The notes: a model not told the origin generated them from the sequence alone. Shown: positions 9,520 to 19,895, numbered from the stretch's first letter. The stretch: 64,000 bases of DNA from Cytophagales bacterium (GCA_017303795.1 JAFLBR010000001.1:124001-188000); one strand, 5' to 3'. Numbers and translations: made by a program.

Positions 9520-11235
9520 ATGAGTAAGTATTTATACCTGTTGTTAGTGGTGGCAAGTCTTACACAGGCTACCGCGCAGGATTTCAGAAAACAATTCCGC
9601 CAGGCAAAAGACTTATACGAAGAGAAGCAGTACAGCGCAGCTATGGCTGCATTTAAACCGCTCACGGTTTACGATCAGGCCAACCCGTTTCCAGAATATG
9701 CCTCGTATTATTATGCATTAGCATCGCAGCAACTTGGTTATGGTTCCGTAGCTAAAGACATGTTTCTGCAAATCAAAAAACTGTATCCTACATGGGATCA
9801 GATGCAGGAAGTGGACTATTGGCTTTGCAAATTGTATTTCGATCAAGGCGATGTTTTTCAGGCGCTTAAAGTTGCTTCCGCGATTACAGATTCAAACTTG
9901 CAAAAAGGCCTTACCGACCTGAAGCGTTTCTATCTCGATAAAGTTAACGATAGCGAAACCCTTAAAATGGTTTTGGAAGATTACCCGGAAGAACGTGAGG
10001 CTGGCCGCGCATTATTGAAAGTATTGGGTAAGCAACCCCATCATTTGCAAGAGAGTGCTATGATGGAGTTATTGATTAACAAATTCAATCTCCCCCGCGA
10101 AAAGCTTGTAACCGTAGAAACTCCTAAGCCCATTTTTAAAGACACTTATCGTGTGGCTCTAATCATGCCTTTTCTTGCGGCCACGTTAGATCCATCTCCA
10201 GTAGTAAAACGAAATCAGTTTGTGTTGGATATTTATGATGGTGTAAAGTTGGCAGCAGACTCGTTGCGCAAGCAGGGAATTAATCTGGAGATACTGGCTT
10301 ATGATAATGAACGTTCGGCACAGGCAACTAAAAAAATACTGGCGCAGGAAGAACTAAAATCAGCCGATGTAATTCTTGGGCCACTTTTTCCGGAAGAAGC
10401 GAAACCGGTTTTAGAGTTTTCGCAGGCCAATCAGGTTAATGCATTAATCAATCCGGCTTCTAACACCATTGAGTTTGCACCCCATCCGTATTCATTTTTA
10501 TTTCAGCCAAGCCACGAAACGTTGGGCGTTCGTTCGGCCGAGTGGGTAGCACAACACGTGCGCAGAAAAAACTGCTTAGTATATTATGGCGAAACCGTAA
10601 AAGATTCAATAGTGGCTTTTTCCTTCATTAAGAAGGCGCTTGAGTTAGGAGTTAAAGTGGTGTATGCCGAAGAGGTACGCAAAGAAACTTCGGCCAGTAT
10701 TCTTACCAACCTGGTTTCGGCAACTGAGCATGACGAATGGAAGAATCCATTGCAGTTTAAACTCAGAAAAGATAGTCTGGGTAGCATCTTTGTGGCATCC
10801 GATAACGAATTGATTTATTCTAAAGTGGTAAACGGAGTAGAAACCCGAGGCGACTCCATTACTGTAATAGGGCAGGAGAGTTGGCTTACCGATACCTCCA
10901 TCGACTACTCTAAATTTGAGCGCACCCGTGTTAATCTGGCCGCACCGAACTATCGGGCTGTTAACAGCCCCGCTTATGTGGAGTTTCGTAAAAAGTTTAT
11001 TCAAAAGCACGGCCTGCTTCCGGGCGAGTATGCCACATTAGGCTATGAAGTTACCATGATGTTAGGCCAGTTTTTCAGCAAGTATGGTGCGCATTTTCTG
11101 GAACTTATGCCTCCGGGCGAAATCCAACCGGGCCACCTGGGCACGGGTTATCTGCCCTTGCCGGCCCGCGATAATGGACGCATTCCATTCATCAGTTTTA
11201 AGAAAGGTGCCATTGTTACCTCAGGGCTTGAGTAG
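9520..11235 (+). CDS. Periplasmic binding-fold protein, LpoA/amide-binding type
   Basis: A 571-residue exported protein. The ATG at 9520 is preferred over an in-frame TTG six bases earlier; it opens a signal peptide (YLYLLLVVASLTQATAQ). Residues 20-190 look like TPR helices, and residues 205-560 form a type 1 periplasmic binding fold (YRVALIMPFLAATLDPS, LGPLFPEEAKPVLEF). This helical-repeat plus binding-fold order is that of LpoA-like activators of penicillin-binding proteins and of Bacteroidota proteins named as amino acid ABC binding proteins. No permease or ATPase gene is adjacent, which favours an envelope-biogenesis role over transport. Confidence 0.65.
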   Translation: MSKYLYLLLVVASLTQATAQDFRKQFRQAKDLYEEKQYSAAMAAFKPLTVYDQANPFPEYASYYYALASQQLGYGSVAKDMFLQIKKLYPTWDQMQEVDYWLCKLYFDQGDVFQALKVASAITDSNLQKGLTDLKRFYLDKVNDSETLKMVLEDYPEEREAGRALLKVLGKQPHHLQESAMMELLINKFNLPREKLVTVETPKPIFKDTYRVALIMPFLAATLDPSPVVKRNQFVLDIYDGVKLAADSLRKQGINLEILAYDNERSAQATKKILAQEELKSADVILGPLFPEEAKPVLEFSQANQVNALINPASNTIEFAPHPYSFLFQPSHETLGVRSAEWVAQHVRRKNCLVYYGETVKDSIVAFSFIKKALELGVKVVYAEEVRKETSASILTNLVSATEHDEWKNPLQFKLRKDSLGSIFVASDNELIYSKVVNGVETRGDSITVIGQESWLTDTSIDYSKFERTRVNLAAPNYRAVNSPAYVEFRKKFIQKHGLLPGEYATLGYEVTMMLGQFFSKYGAHFLELMPPGEIQPGHLGTGYLPLPARDNGRIPFISFKKGAIVTSGLE

Positions 11236-11349
11236 GCCGGAGTCGGCTATTTTTGCCAAATCCTTACACCAAAGCACGCATCCCAAAGCCTTTTAATACC
11301 TTTGGGCCTTACTTGAATCCGCATCTTTTAGTACTTTTAGGATTAACTT

Positions 11350-12384
11350 ATGGTTAAAGTGCGCGCAACAATTATCTGCCTCTTGCTACTTGGTTCGGTT
11401 ATGGCGTTTAGCCAAACCACCGAAAAGGTAGCTGTTACATTCGATGAGCTTTACGATGAACCGTATTCCATCAATAAACTCTTCATTGCCTTTCAACCGC
11501 TTTACGCGGAAATTTTTGCTACCAATGTAAATGCTGGGTATGGAGTGGAAGCTCAATATTTTCACAAGAATAAATTCAATATCAAGGGCCAGTTCCGCAA
11601 ATCGTATAGCAGCAAGTTTATGGACTTTAACCGCGAGAATGCCTTACGCAACAGCACGGTTTCGCTTACGCCAGAAATCTTTAACTACTTCGAATTTGGT
11701 GGAACTTATCACATCAAAGATTTTGATGAAACCTCAACCGCTAAAATTTTCCTGCACCAGAAAAAAATTCCAAGTAGCAGATGGGCTTCCACGGTGGCTA
11801 CCTATGCCGAAGTGCCAAGTAAGCTGCGTAAAATTTATGGTGCCCGCCTTGGTACAGTAATCTGGGATGCTACTGCCGATATTAATCGTACACTTGATAA
11901 GCAAGGATTAACCTATGCCGATCTGGTAAACAGCGAAGGCAACAGCTTGCCCGAAACGTATGTAGATGGTAATGGTGAAATACAGGACATGCTGGCTTTC
12001 TCAAATTTGTATGCTACTAATGTTTACGTGGGCGCTTCACTTACGTGGATCAGGAATATTGCCGTAAGCTTCGATAAGTATGACGATGCAGTGGATGATG
12101 GCATGTTTAATGTTTACCTCGATGTGCTGTTTGCTCCATCTATGAAACTTGATCCTATCAGCTACGATGGTTTTGATTATTCTACTAATGCTATCAAGTT
12201 GAATAAGATAGGTGTGCGAGCCGGTTTTGAAGGCAAATACAATCGCACGCTTGGCTGGTCATACGGTGGCGAACTGGGATACAGACCTTCTTTAGACGGT
12301 CGCGGTTTCTTTGCCGTGTTTAAAATTGCGTTTCCGGTTTTCAGTTCCAACCTCGACAATAAAGTCGAAGCTTTCCAAAAGTAA
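11350..12384 (+). CDS. Predicted outer-membrane beta-barrel protein of unknown function
   Basis: A 344-residue protein with a signal peptide ending near VMAFSQ. The mature part is built of alternating polar and hydrophobic strands with many aromatic residues (FNYFEFGGTYHIKDF, WSYGGELGYRPSL), typical of a Bacteroidota outer-membrane barrel, and the last segment (FFAVFKIAFPVF) could be a closing strand. No named family is recognised. It sits between the LpoA-like gene and hutI with its own 114-bp leader. Confidence 0.6.
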   Translation: MVKVRATIICLLLLGSVMAFSQTTEKVAVTFDELYDEPYSINKLFIAFQPLYAEIFATNVNAGYGVEAQYFHKNKFNIKGQFRKSYSSKFMDFNRENALRNSTVSLTPEIFNYFEFGGTYHIKDFDETSTAKIFLHQKKIPSSRWASTVATYAEVPSKLRKIYGARLGTVIWDATADINRTLDKQGLTYADLVNSEGNSLPETYVDGNGEIQDMLAFSNLYATNVYVGASLTWIRNIAVSFDKYDDAVDDGMFNVYLDVLFAPSMKLDPISYDGFDYSTNAIKLNKIGVRAGFEGKYNRTLGWSYGGELGYRPSLDGRGFFAVFKIAFPVFSSNLDNKVEAFQK

Positions 12385-12391
12385 CTTTAGG

Positions 12392-13642
12392 ATGATGTCC
12401 GACATCCTGATCACGCACATTCACAAACTGGTGCAGGTGCGGGAACAGACACAAGGCGTGGTGAGTGGCGCAGCTATGCGTGTTCTCCCCGAATTAGAAA
12501 ATGCATACCTGCTTATCTCTAAAGGTGTAATTACCGATTTTGGGTTGATGGACAATCTTTCATCAGGCATAAAAGCGGCAACGACATTAAATGCTTCCGG
12601 TAGATTGGTCTTGCCCTCTTTTGTTGATTCGCATACGCATTTGGTTTTTGCCGCTACACGCGAAGAAGAATTTGTGATGAAACTGAAAGGTGCAACGTAT
12701 CAGGAAATTGCGGCAGCGGGTGGAGGTATTCTTAATTCAGCGCGCAAACTTCAGCTTGCCACCGAAGATGAACTTTTTGAAAAGGCATTAACACGCGTAG
12801 CTGAAATTATAAGCACGGGTACTGGGGCTGTTGAAATTAAAAGTGGTTATGGATTAACCACTAAAGATGAATTAAAGATGCTTCGCGTGGCCCGCAGGCT
12901 GGGTGAACAAACTCCGCTTACCGTAAAAACAACCTTGCTAGGGGCACATGCGGTACCTAAAGACAAATCGAAAGAACACTATATTGAAGAAGTAATCAAT
13001 GAAATGATTCCGGCTGCAGCCGAACAAAACCTGGCCGACTACATAGACGTATTTTGTGAGGCTGGTTTCTTTTCGCCCGATGAAACGGAGCGCATAGTAG
13101 AAGCCGGAAAACAACATGGTCTTGTACCGCGTCTGCATGCCAATCAATTGGGCCGCTCAGGCGGTGTACAAGTGGGTGTAAAAACGAAAGCGATCAGTGT
13201 CGATCATTTGGAGAATATTGGAACTGAAGAAATAGAAGCGTTGAAGGGAAGCAGTACTATGCCCGTGTCGTTACCCGGAGCTGCTTTTTTTCTGGGCTTG
13301 CCTTTTACGCCCGCACGACAACTTATTGATGCAGGGTTGCCTTTAGCTATTGCAACCGATTATAATCCAGGCAGTGCACCGGGTGGAAGCATGCCTTTTA
13401 ATATTTCATTAGCGTGTATGAAAATGCGCATGCTGCCGGAAGAAGCAATTAATGCGGCTACTATTAACACAGCGTATACCCTGAACTTATTGCAAAGCCA
13501 TGCTAGCATCACCAAAGGGAAAGTAGCCAATGTATTTATTACAAAACCTATGCGCTCAGTTGCCGCTATTCCATATGGATACAGCAATAATCCGGTAAGC
13601 CAGGTAATTTTGAATGGAAAATTAATTACAGAAAACAAATAA
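12392..13642 (+). CDS. hutI: Imidazolonepropionase
   Basis: A 416-residue amidohydrolase that opens the ring of 4-imidazolone-5-propanoate in histidine degradation. The metal-binding motif is VDSHTHLVFA, and AGGGILNSARKLQ, KSGYGLTTKDELKMLR, HANQLGRSGG and ATDYNPGSAPGG are all hallmarks of HutI. Two adjacent ATG codons (12392 and 12395) start the protein; longer upstream starts would run through the previous gene. The other hut genes are absent from the window. The apt gene follows after one base. Confidence 0.95.
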   Translation: MMSDILITHIHKLVQVREQTQGVVSGAAMRVLPELENAYLLISKGVITDFGLMDNLSSGIKAATTLNASGRLVLPSFVDSHTHLVFAATREEEFVMKLKGATYQEIAAAGGGILNSARKLQLATEDELFEKALTRVAEIISTGTGAVEIKSGYGLTTKDELKMLRVARRLGEQTPLTVKTTLLGAHAVPKDKSKEHYIEEVINEMIPAAAEQNLADYIDVFCEAGFFSPDETERIVEAGKQHGLVPRLHANQLGRSGGVQVGVKTKAISVDHLENIGTEEIEALKGSSTMPVSLPGAAFFLGLPFTPARQLIDAGLPLAIATDYNPGSAPGGSMPFNISLACMKMRMLPEEAINAATINTAYTLNLLQSHASITKGKVANVFITKPMRSVAAIPYGYSNNPVSQVILNGKLITENK

Positions 13643-13643
13643 G

Positions 13644-14180
13644 ATGTTGAAAGAAGAAAGCATAAAAGCGTTGTTGCGCGATGTACCCGATTTTCCAAAG
13701 CCCGGAATTTTATTTAAAGACATTACTCCGTTATTGGCCGAACCAGAAGCCAGAAAATGGGTTGTAACTGAAATTGCCAACCACTTTCGTGATCAAAAAA
13801 TTGATGCAGTAGCTGCTGTGGAGGCGCGTGGATTTATTTTTGGAATGTTGTTGGCAGAAGCACTTGATGTGGCATTCGTGCCGGTGCGCAAAGCAGGCAA
13901 ACTTCCGTATCATAAAATCCGTGAAGAGTATGATCTCGAATATGGTAAAGCTTCTATCGAAATGCATGTGGATGCACTTAAGCCGGGGAGTAGGGTGTTG
14001 ATACATGACGATTTATTGGCAACAGGAGGAACGGCTGGTGCGGCCGGTAACCTGATCCATAAGCTAGGCGGGGTGGTGGCTGGTTATTCGTTTATTATTA
14101 ATCTGGCTTTTTTACCGGGCGAGGCGATTCTAACCAACAAGTTTGGATTGAGGCCGCACTACCTGGTGAAGTACGAATAA
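13644..14180 (+). CDS. apt: Adenine phosphoribosyltransferase
   Basis: A 178-residue purine salvage enzyme that joins adenine to PRPP to form AMP. The start region FPKPGILFKDITPLL, the AAVEARGFIFG segment, and the PRPP-binding loop VLIHDDLLATGGTAGA are diagnostic. The ATG lies one base after the hutI stop, so the pair is probably one transcript. Length is typical. Confidence 0.97.
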   Translation: MLKEESIKALLRDVPDFPKPGILFKDITPLLAEPEARKWVVTEIANHFRDQKIDAVAAVEARGFIFGMLLAEALDVAFVPVRKAGKLPYHKIREEYDLEYGKASIEMHVDALKPGSRVLIHDDLLATGGTAGAAGNLIHKLGGVVAGYSFIINLAFLPGEAILTNKFGLRPHYLVKYE

Positions 14181-14239
14181 TTTGGATAAAAATATTTTAC
14201 ACATAACTTTCCGGCAAATTTGATTGTTATAGCAGGGTA

Positions 14240-14824
14240 ATGAATGTGATTAAGATTCCGATGTTTCCTCTTTCCATTTTCCCGCTACCGGGCGAAATGG
14301 TTCCGCTTCACATCTTTGAACCGCGCTACCGCCAATTGCTGGAAGATGCCGAGAACAAAGACATTGCCTTTGGAATTTATTATAATCATGTCTCCAATGT
14401 TGAAAAACTGGGCTCGTTGGTAAAACTTGAAAGTGTTATTAAACGCTATCGTACAGGCGAATCGGATATCATTGTGAAGTGTATCGACCTTTTGTCGATG
14501 AGCAAATTATTTCGAACCTATCGCGATAAACTTTATCCGGGAGCCGAAGTTGAGTTATGGAATATTGATCTCAACGATTCAATGGATAGCACGTTGCGCC
14601 ATTATTTTTCGGAATATATGAACATGATGCGATTGAACCATCCGGAGAAGAGTACTTCTATTTATGATGTGGCTAATGAATTGAACCTTGGTTTTGAAGA
14701 TCGTCTCAAATTCGTACAGTTACCGGACGATCGTAAATCACCGTTCATGGTTACCCGCCTTAAATATCAAATGACGTTGTTGAAAGAAGTAGAAAAGGCT
14801 AAAGACGTTTATCATCTCAATTAA
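14240..14824 (+). CDS. LON peptidase N-terminal (substrate-binding) domain protein
   Basis: A 194-residue cytoplasmic protein consisting only of the LON N-terminal domain: it opens IPMFPLSIFPLPGEMVPLHI and continues FEPRYRQLLEDAENKDIAFG. The ATPase and Ser-Lys protease domains of Lon are absent. Stand-alone LON-N proteins are widespread; their function is not settled, but substrate recognition or ubiquitin-ligase-like adaptor roles have been suggested for relatives. The ORF follows apt by 59 bp. Confidence 0.85.
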   Translation: MNVIKIPMFPLSIFPLPGEMVPLHIFEPRYRQLLEDAENKDIAFGIYYNHVSNVEKLGSLVKLESVIKRYRTGESDIIVKCIDLLSMSKLFRTYRDKLYPGAEVELWNIDLNDSMDSTLRHYFSEYMNMMRLNHPEKSTSIYDVANELNLGFEDRLKFVQLPDDRKSPFMVTRLKYQMTLLKEVEKAKDVYHLN

Positions 14825-14992
14825 GTTTCATTCCCGAAACTATTTACGTACTTCTTAAACTTTCTGTATCTCTTACCGTTTGAAGCGGGTTTCGTTCAGA
14901 ATTTACTTCACAAAATATTTAACATTGTTTAACACCACTCGTGCAACAATTAACGATTGCGCAGCGTCCTAAGGCTATAAAATTTATTTTTC

Positions 14993-15568
14993 ATGAAAGC
15001 ATTAAGATTGGTGTTGGCAGGTGTGCTATTCAGCACATGTGCATTTGCGGGTGTGGTTGATGAACCAGCTTCGGCAGAAGGTGTTGCGGTTACGCATGTT
15101 ACCGGAAGTTCAGTATTAAAAGTATACTATACTTCGGTGCAAGCGGGTGATGTTAAGGTTACAATCCTGAATCAAAAAGATCAAACAGTATTTTCTGAAA
15201 CAATCAAAAAGATTTCGGGCTTTGTAAGGCCTTATAATCTTACCGGATTGGCAGCAGGTAAATACACAATAGTGATTCAGGATAAAAATGGTAAGCGTGA
15301 GGAAGTAGTAAATTATTCGGCTGGCAAGATTGAGAAGCTGATCAACATTGTTCGTTTACCGGAAGATGGCAAGTATTTGCTTTCTGTTAAATCAAACGCT
15401 TCCGATAAAATTAATGTGAATGTGTACGACCGCGACAATCGATTGATTCATTCAGAAGCGCGCGACATTAAAAAAGATTTTGCAGAAGTACTCAATCTCA
15501 AAAACATCAATGAGTTTACAATTGAAATCACCGACAGCCAGGGTGTATTAAAAACATTGAAGAATTAA
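14993..15568 (+). CDS. Exported Ig-like beta-sandwich protein, paralogue A
   Basis: A 191-residue protein with a signal peptide (LVLAGVLFSTCAFAG) and two repeats of a beta-rich domain with motifs such as VKVTILNQKDQTVFSETI and GFVRPYNLTGLAAGKYTI. The pattern resembles the C-terminal sorting-type beta domain used by Bacteroidota surface proteins, but the whole protein is made of it. It is clearly related to the gene at 15832 (shared pattern GF-R-NL/NFGG-LAAG/MAAG-YTI-V and NKYLL/GKYLL). A strong terminator follows. Possibly a surface or periplasmic filler protein; function unknown. Confidence 0.65.
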   Translation: MKALRLVLAGVLFSTCAFAGVVDEPASAEGVAVTHVTGSSVLKVYYTSVQAGDVKVTILNQKDQTVFSETIKKISGFVRPYNLTGLAAGKYTIVIQDKNGKREEVVNYSAGKIEKLINIVRLPEDGKYLLSVKSNASDKINVNVYDRDNRLIHSEARDIKKDFAEVLNLKNINEFTIEITDSQGVLKTLKN

Positions 15569-15591
15569 GAGGGGTTAGGTTAGTGAAGCAG

Positions 15592-15622
15592 AATAATCCC
15601 GCTTAGGCGGGATTATTTTTTT
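15592..15622 (+). terminator. Rho-independent terminator after paralogue A
   Basis: The stem AATAATCCCGC / GCGGGATTATT, with a 3-4 base loop, is followed by a run of seven T. It isolates the first secreted-protein gene from the second. Confidence 0.9.
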
Positions 15623-15831
15623 GTATCAGGTTGCAATCGTTTGAGAAATAAATTTTTTCGAAGCGATGCGTTTTCTTTCCATTTCACCTATCAGTAAACG
15701 TTCATTTTTCTATAAATGAATTGCAAAAGTTTCGCAAACGATTTTTCATTTCAAAAATCAAGTTTACTTACAACTAACCAACCTGGCTTTGATGCAACCG
15801 TATATTTGTATCGAAACAAAACAAACAAACT

Positions 15832-16395
15832 ATGAAAACTAAATCAGTTGTATTTGCCTTAGTGATGGCTTTAGTATCGGTGGCAGCTCTTGCGGCTGAT
15901 CCCGTAGGACCTAAAATGGTTGTAGTAAACCAGAAGGATCCTTCAACCTTCAAAGTAATTTATGAAGGTACTCAAACTGGAAAACTTACTTTAAGAATAT
16001 TAGATAGTGAAGGTAAGAAAGTAGTTGCTGAAACTATTTCTGGAGTAGATGGTTTTATGCGCACCGTAAACTTTGGTGGCATGGCTGCCGGTGAATACAC
16101 AATCGAAGTGATTGGCGTTAACGGAAAGCAAGTTCAGAAAATCAACTACCAGCCACTTACAGAAGAAGGTGCAATCCACGTGGCAAGATTATCGGAAGGT
16201 AATAAGTATCTGCTTGCTGTTGCAAACACTAAGCAGGTTAATGTGAAGATTTATGATGGCACGAACAATCTGGTTCACGATCAAAACGTAGCGGTAAATG
16301 GTAGCATTGGTTTGGTATATGACTTAAGCAAAATTTCTGGTGCACCTAAGTTTGAGGTAAGCAACGCTACCGAAACTAAAGTTGTTAAGTATTAA
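15832..16395 (+). CDS. Exported Ig-like beta-sandwich protein, paralogue B
   Basis: A 187-residue protein with signal peptide SVVFALVMALVSVAALA and the same two-domain beta pattern as its neighbour at 14993 (GKLTLRILDSEGKKVVAETI, GMAAGEYTIEVIGVNGKQV). A TATATTTG box at 15801-15808 fits the Bacteroidota -7 element and would give a leader of about 20 bases. With its own promoter and terminator it is expressed separately from its paralogue. No enzyme motifs are seen. Confidence 0.65.
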   Translation: MKTKSVVFALVMALVSVAALAADPVGPKMVVVNQKDPSTFKVIYEGTQTGKLTLRILDSEGKKVVAETISGVDGFMRTVNFGGMAAGEYTIEVIGVNGKQVQKINYQPLTEEGAIHVARLSEGNKYLLAVANTKQVNVKIYDGTNNLVHDQNVAVNGSIGLVYDLSKISGAPKFEVSNATETKVVKY

Positions 16396-16422
16396 TTAAG
16401 ATAGTTGTTTTAGGAGTGTGTG

Positions 16423-16450
16423 AAAGCCCCGCTTATGGCGGGGTTTTTTA
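16423..16450. terminator. Terminator between convergent genes
   Basis: The stem AAAGCCCCGC / GCGGGGTTTT with loop TTATG is flanked by A on the left and T on the right, so it can act in both directions. It separates the secreted protein gene from the end of icmF. Confidence 0.85.
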
Positions 16451-16453
16451 TGT

Positions 16454-19400
16454 TTACATATTCCTGCGATACTGGCCACCCACTTCAAAAAGTGCTTTGG
16501 TGATTTCGCCCAGCGAACACACCTTACAGGCTTCCATTAACGCCTCAAAAATATTTTGATTCTGAACAGCCGCATGTTGAACCTGCATCAACAACGCTTT
16601 AGCCTTGTCGCCCTGGTGGGCATGCAAATTCTTTAGCATGGTAATCTGATATTCTTTTTCTTCTGTTGTCGCGCGAATTACTTCCTGTGGAATAATGGTA
16701 GGTGAGCCTTTCGAACTTAAGAAAGTATTCACACCAATGATCGGAAACTCGCCTGTGTGTTTCAGTGTTTCGTAATACAAACTTTCTTCCTGAATTTTTC
16801 CGCGCTGGTACATCGTTTCCATCGCACCCAATACACCACCGCGTTCGGTAATGCGATCGAATTCAAGCAACACAGCTTCTTCTACCAGGTCGGTTAGTTC
16901 TTCAATAATGAACGAACCTTGTGTCGGGTTTTCGTTTTTTGCTAATCCTAATTCTTTGTTAATGATTAACTGAATCGCCATTGCCCTACGCACACTTTCT
17001 TCGGTGGGGGTGGTAATGGCTTCATCGTAAGCGTTTGTGTGCAACGAATTACAGTTATCATAAATCGCGTAAAGCGCCTGTAATGTTGTGCGGATGTCGT
17101 TGAAATCAATCTCCTGTGCGTGCAACGACCGTCCCGATGTTTGAATGTGATATTTCAACATCTGGCTGCGGGCGTTTGCATTGTATTTATTCTTCATCGC
17201 TTTCGCCCAGATTCTTCTGGCTACCCGACCAATCACCGCATATTCCGGATCAATACCGTTGCTGAAGAAGAATGATAAGTTGGGCGCAAACTCGTTAATG
17301 TCCATGCCGCGACTCAAATAATATTCCACGTACGTGAAACCGTTGGAGAGTGTAAATGCTAATTGCGTAATTGGGTTGGCACCAGCTTCAGCAATGTGAT
17401 AGCCAGAAATGGATACAGAATAAAAATTACGAACTGCATTATTGATAAAGTATTGTTGCACATCGCCCATCAAACGCAACGCAAACTCGGTTGAGAAAAT
17501 GCACGTATTCTGGGCCTGATCTTCTTTTAGGATGTCGGCTTGCACAGTACCACGCACTTGCGATAACGTTTCGGCTTTAATTTTTTCATAGACGTCTTTC
17601 GGTAATACCTGATCACCGGTAACGCCCAGTAACATTAGCCCTAAACCATTGTTACCCTTTGGTAATCCACCTTGGTACGATGGCCGCTCTTTGCCTTTGT
17701 AGATCGCGGTTATTTTTGCCTCAACGTCTTTCTCAAGACCGTTTTGTTTGATGTATAGCTCGCATTGCTGATCAATGGCTGCGTTCATAAAATAACCAAG
17801 CAACATCGGGGCTGGCCCGTTAATCGTCATCGATACCGATGTTTTGGGATCGGATAGATTGAAACCACTGTATAATTTCTTAGCATCATCCAAACAACAA
17901 ATGCTTACACCTGAGTTACCAATCTTACCATAAATATCGGGTCGGTAATCGGGATCATTTCCATAAAGCGTTACCGAATCAAATGCAGTTGATAAACGTT
18001 TGGCCGGCATGGCCATACTTACATAGTGAAAACGTCTGTTGGTTCGTTCGGGTCCGCCTTCACCGGCAAACATACGGGTAGGGTCTTCGCCTTCGCGTTT
18101 AAACGGATAGATACCGGCTGTATAAGGAAACTCACCCGGCACGTTTTCCTGTAAATTCCATTTTAATAAATCGCCCCAGGCTGTATAGCGTGGCAACGAT
18201 ACTTTTGGAATTTGCAAATGCGAAAGCGATTCTGAATGTGTTTTAATACCGATTTCTTTATCGCGTACCTTAAACTTGAACACGGGTGATTGGTATTGTT
18301 TTACTTTAGTTTTCCAGTCTTCGATAAGTTTTATGTTTTTTGGATCGATGTTGAGTTTGAGTTTTTCCGCCTCACCCTCTAACTCCATCTCCACAGGAGA
18401 GGGAGAACCTGTTCCCTTAAGATGTTGAATAGTTTTTTGAACCGCATACAATTTTTGTACGGTTTCACTTTGTTCGTTTACCCACTGATCGTACGCGCGG
18501 TTGCTTTCGGAAATTTCGCTTAGGTAACGGGTGCGGTTAGGTGGAATCACAAACACCTTCTCCGACATTTCGTGTGTAATCTCAAACGATGAGTTAAGAT
18601 CAGCACCTGTTTTCTCAGCAATCTTTTCGATGATGTGTTTATACAAACGATTAGTGCCCGGATCGTTGAACTGCGAAGCAATCGTGCCAAACACTGGCAT
18701 GTCTTCCGGTTTTTTATCCCATAATTGATGGTTGCGCTGGTATTGTTTTTTTACATCGCGCAACGCATCCAGACCACCACGCTTATCAAATTTGTTCAAC
18801 GCAATCACATCGGCAAAATCAAGCATGTCGATTTTCTCTAATTGTGTAGCGGCACCATATTCGGGCGTCATCACGTAAAGTGACACATCGCTGTGATCCA
18901 GTATTTCAGTATCGCTTTGTCCAATACCTGAAGTTTCTAGAATAATCAAGTCAAAACCAGATGCTTTTAAAATGCTGATGGCATCTTTAACATAAGCCGA
19001 AAGCGCGAGATTACTTTGGCGTGTAGCCAATGACCGCATATACACGCGTGGATTGTTAATCGCATTCATGCGGATACGATCGCCTAACAAGGCACCACCG
19101 GTTTTACGTTTGGATGGATCGACAGATACAAGCCCGATTTTTTTATCTTTAAAGTCAACCAAAAACCTGCGCACAATTTCATCCACCATCGATGATTTAC
19201 CCGCACCACCCGTACCGGTTATTCCCAACACAGGTGCTTTTGATTGTTCTGCTTTTTTATGAATGTCGTTTAGAATCTCACGATGTTCATCAGAATAATT
19301 TTCAGCAGCCGAAATGAGTTGAGCAATCTTTAAATGATTGTCAACTGCCAATTGTTCATTGCCAACTGCTTTGCCCGTAGGATAATCAGCTTTTTCAACC

Positions 19401-19867
19401 AGATCATTAATCATTCCCTGTAAGCCCATCGCACGGCCATCATCTGGCGAATAGATTTTGGTAATACCGTAATCCATCAACTCCTTAATTTCTTCCGGAA
19501 GAATTACGCCACCGCCACCGCCAACAATTTTTATATGACCTGCACCTTTTTGTTGCAGCAAGTCGTACATGTATTTAAAATATTCGTTGTGCCCGCCCTG
19601 GTAGCTGGTCATGGCAATGGCCTGCGCATCTTCCTGAATGGCAGTATTCACCACTTCTTCCACACTACGATCGTGCCCGAGGTGAATTACCTCAACACCA
19701 GTGGCTTGAATAATTCTGCGCATGATGTTGATGGCAGCATCGTGCCCATCGAACAAACTGGCAGCCGTTACTATACGAACTTTGTTTTTGGGTTTATAAG
19801 GTTGTGGTGCCGCGTGGCCGGCAAGATTGGTTTGTGGAGTTTTGGCAGTTGTAGTTTCAGCGCTCAT
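16454..19867 (-). CDS. icmF: Fused acyl-CoA mutase with G-protein chaperone (IcmF type)
   Basis: A 1137-residue coenzyme-B12 enzyme that rearranges the carbon skeleton of a short branched acyl-CoA (isobutyryl/butyryl in characterised homologues). Order: B12-binding domain (residues 30-165) with the base-off motif D40-x-H42, MeaI-like GTPase (about 205-450) with P-loop [12 protein letters not shown] near 214 and NKFDKRG, then the mutase barrel (about 560-1137) with [19 protein letters not shown], characteristic of IcmF rather than methylmalonyl-CoA mutase. Residues 488-499 ([12 protein letters not shown]) come from a palindromic repeat in the linker. No B12 riboswitch was seen upstream. Exact substrate is open. 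Confidence 0.93.
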   Translation of the reverse strand: MSAETTTAKTPQTNLAGHAAPQPYKPKNKVRIVTAASLFDGHDAAINIMRRIIQATGVEVIHLGHDRSVEEVVNTAIQEDAQAIAMTSYQGGHNEYFKYMYDLLQQKGAGHIKIVGGGGGVILPEEIKELMDYGITKIYSPDDGRAMGLQGMINDLVEKADYPTGKAVGNEQLAVDNHLKIAQLISAAENYSDEHREILNDIHKKAEQSKAPVLGITGTGGAGKSSMVDEIVRRFLVDFKDKKIGLVSVDPSKRKTGGALLGDRIRMNAINNPRVYMRSLATRQSNLALSAYVKDAISILKASGFDLIILETSGIGQSDTEILDHSDVSLYVMTPEYGAATQLEKIDMLDFADVIALNKFDKRGGLDALRDVKKQYQRNHQLWDKKPEDMPVFGTIASQFNDPGTNRLYKHIIEKIAEKTGADLNSSFEITHEMSEKVFVIPPNRTRYLSEISESNRAYDQWVNEQSETVQKLYAVQKTIQHLKGTGSPSPVEMELEGEAEKLKLNIDPKNIKLIEDWKTKVKQYQSPVFKFKVRDKEIGIKTHSESLSHLQIPKVSLPRYTAWGDLLKWNLQENVPGEFPYTAGIYPFKREGEDPTRMFAGEGGPERTNRRFHYVSMAMPAKRLSTAFDSVTLYGNDPDYRPDIYGKIGNSGVSICCLDDAKKLYSGFNLSDPKTSVSMTINGPAPMLLGYFMNAAIDQQCELYIKQNGLEKDVEAKITAIYKGKERPSYQGGLPKGNNGLGLMLLGVTGDQVLPKDVYEKIKAETLSQVRGTVQADILKEDQAQNTCIFSTEFALRLMGDVQQYFINNAVRNFYSVSISGYHIAEAGANPITQLAFTLSNGFTYVEYYLSRGMDINEFAPNLSFFFSNGIDPEYAVIGRVARRIWAKAMKNKYNANARSQMLKYHIQTSGRSLHAQEIDFNDIRTTLQALYAIYDNCNSLHTNAYDEAITTPTEESVRRAMAIQLIINKELGLAKNENPTQGSFIIEELTDLVEEAVLLEFDRITERGGVLGAMETMYQRGKIQEESLYYETLKHTGEFPIIGVNTFLSSKGSPTIIPQEVIRATTEEKEYQITMLKNLHAHQGDKAKALLMQVQHAAVQNQNIFEALMEACKVCSLGEITKALFEVGGQYRRNM
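18370..18403. repeat. Decayed GC-rich palindrome inside icmF
   Basis: The + strand reads CCTCACCCTCT, then after a short divergent stretch CTCCACAGGAGAGGGA, a degenerate copy of the palindrome seen at 43621-43655 and 43685-43719. It lies in frame and encodes part of the linker between the GTPase and mutase domains. Confidence 0.6.
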
Positions 19868-19875
19868 TACTTAAC

Positions 19876-19895
19876 CGATTAATCGTGTAAAAGTA
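19876..19895 (-). promoter_or_regulatory. Possible icmF promoter box and operator
   Basis: On the minus strand TACTTTTA (19895-19888) resembles TAnnTTTG, and between it and the start codon is the perfect 10-bp palindrome CGATTAATCG (19876-19885), within 10 bases of the ATG. The palindrome could be an operator or part of the initiation region. No good -33 element was found. Confidence 0.3.

Noticed and set aside
12311-12391. Extended N-terminus of imidazolonepropionase
   Set aside because: It would run 74 bases into the previous gene and adds residues with no family resemblance; the tandem ATG at 12392 fits.
16454-19867. Reading the fused mutase as methylmalonyl-CoA mutase
   Set aside because: The domain order with an internal G-protein and the PFKREGEDP stretch fits IcmF; ordinary methylmalonyl-CoA mutases lack the inserted GTPase.
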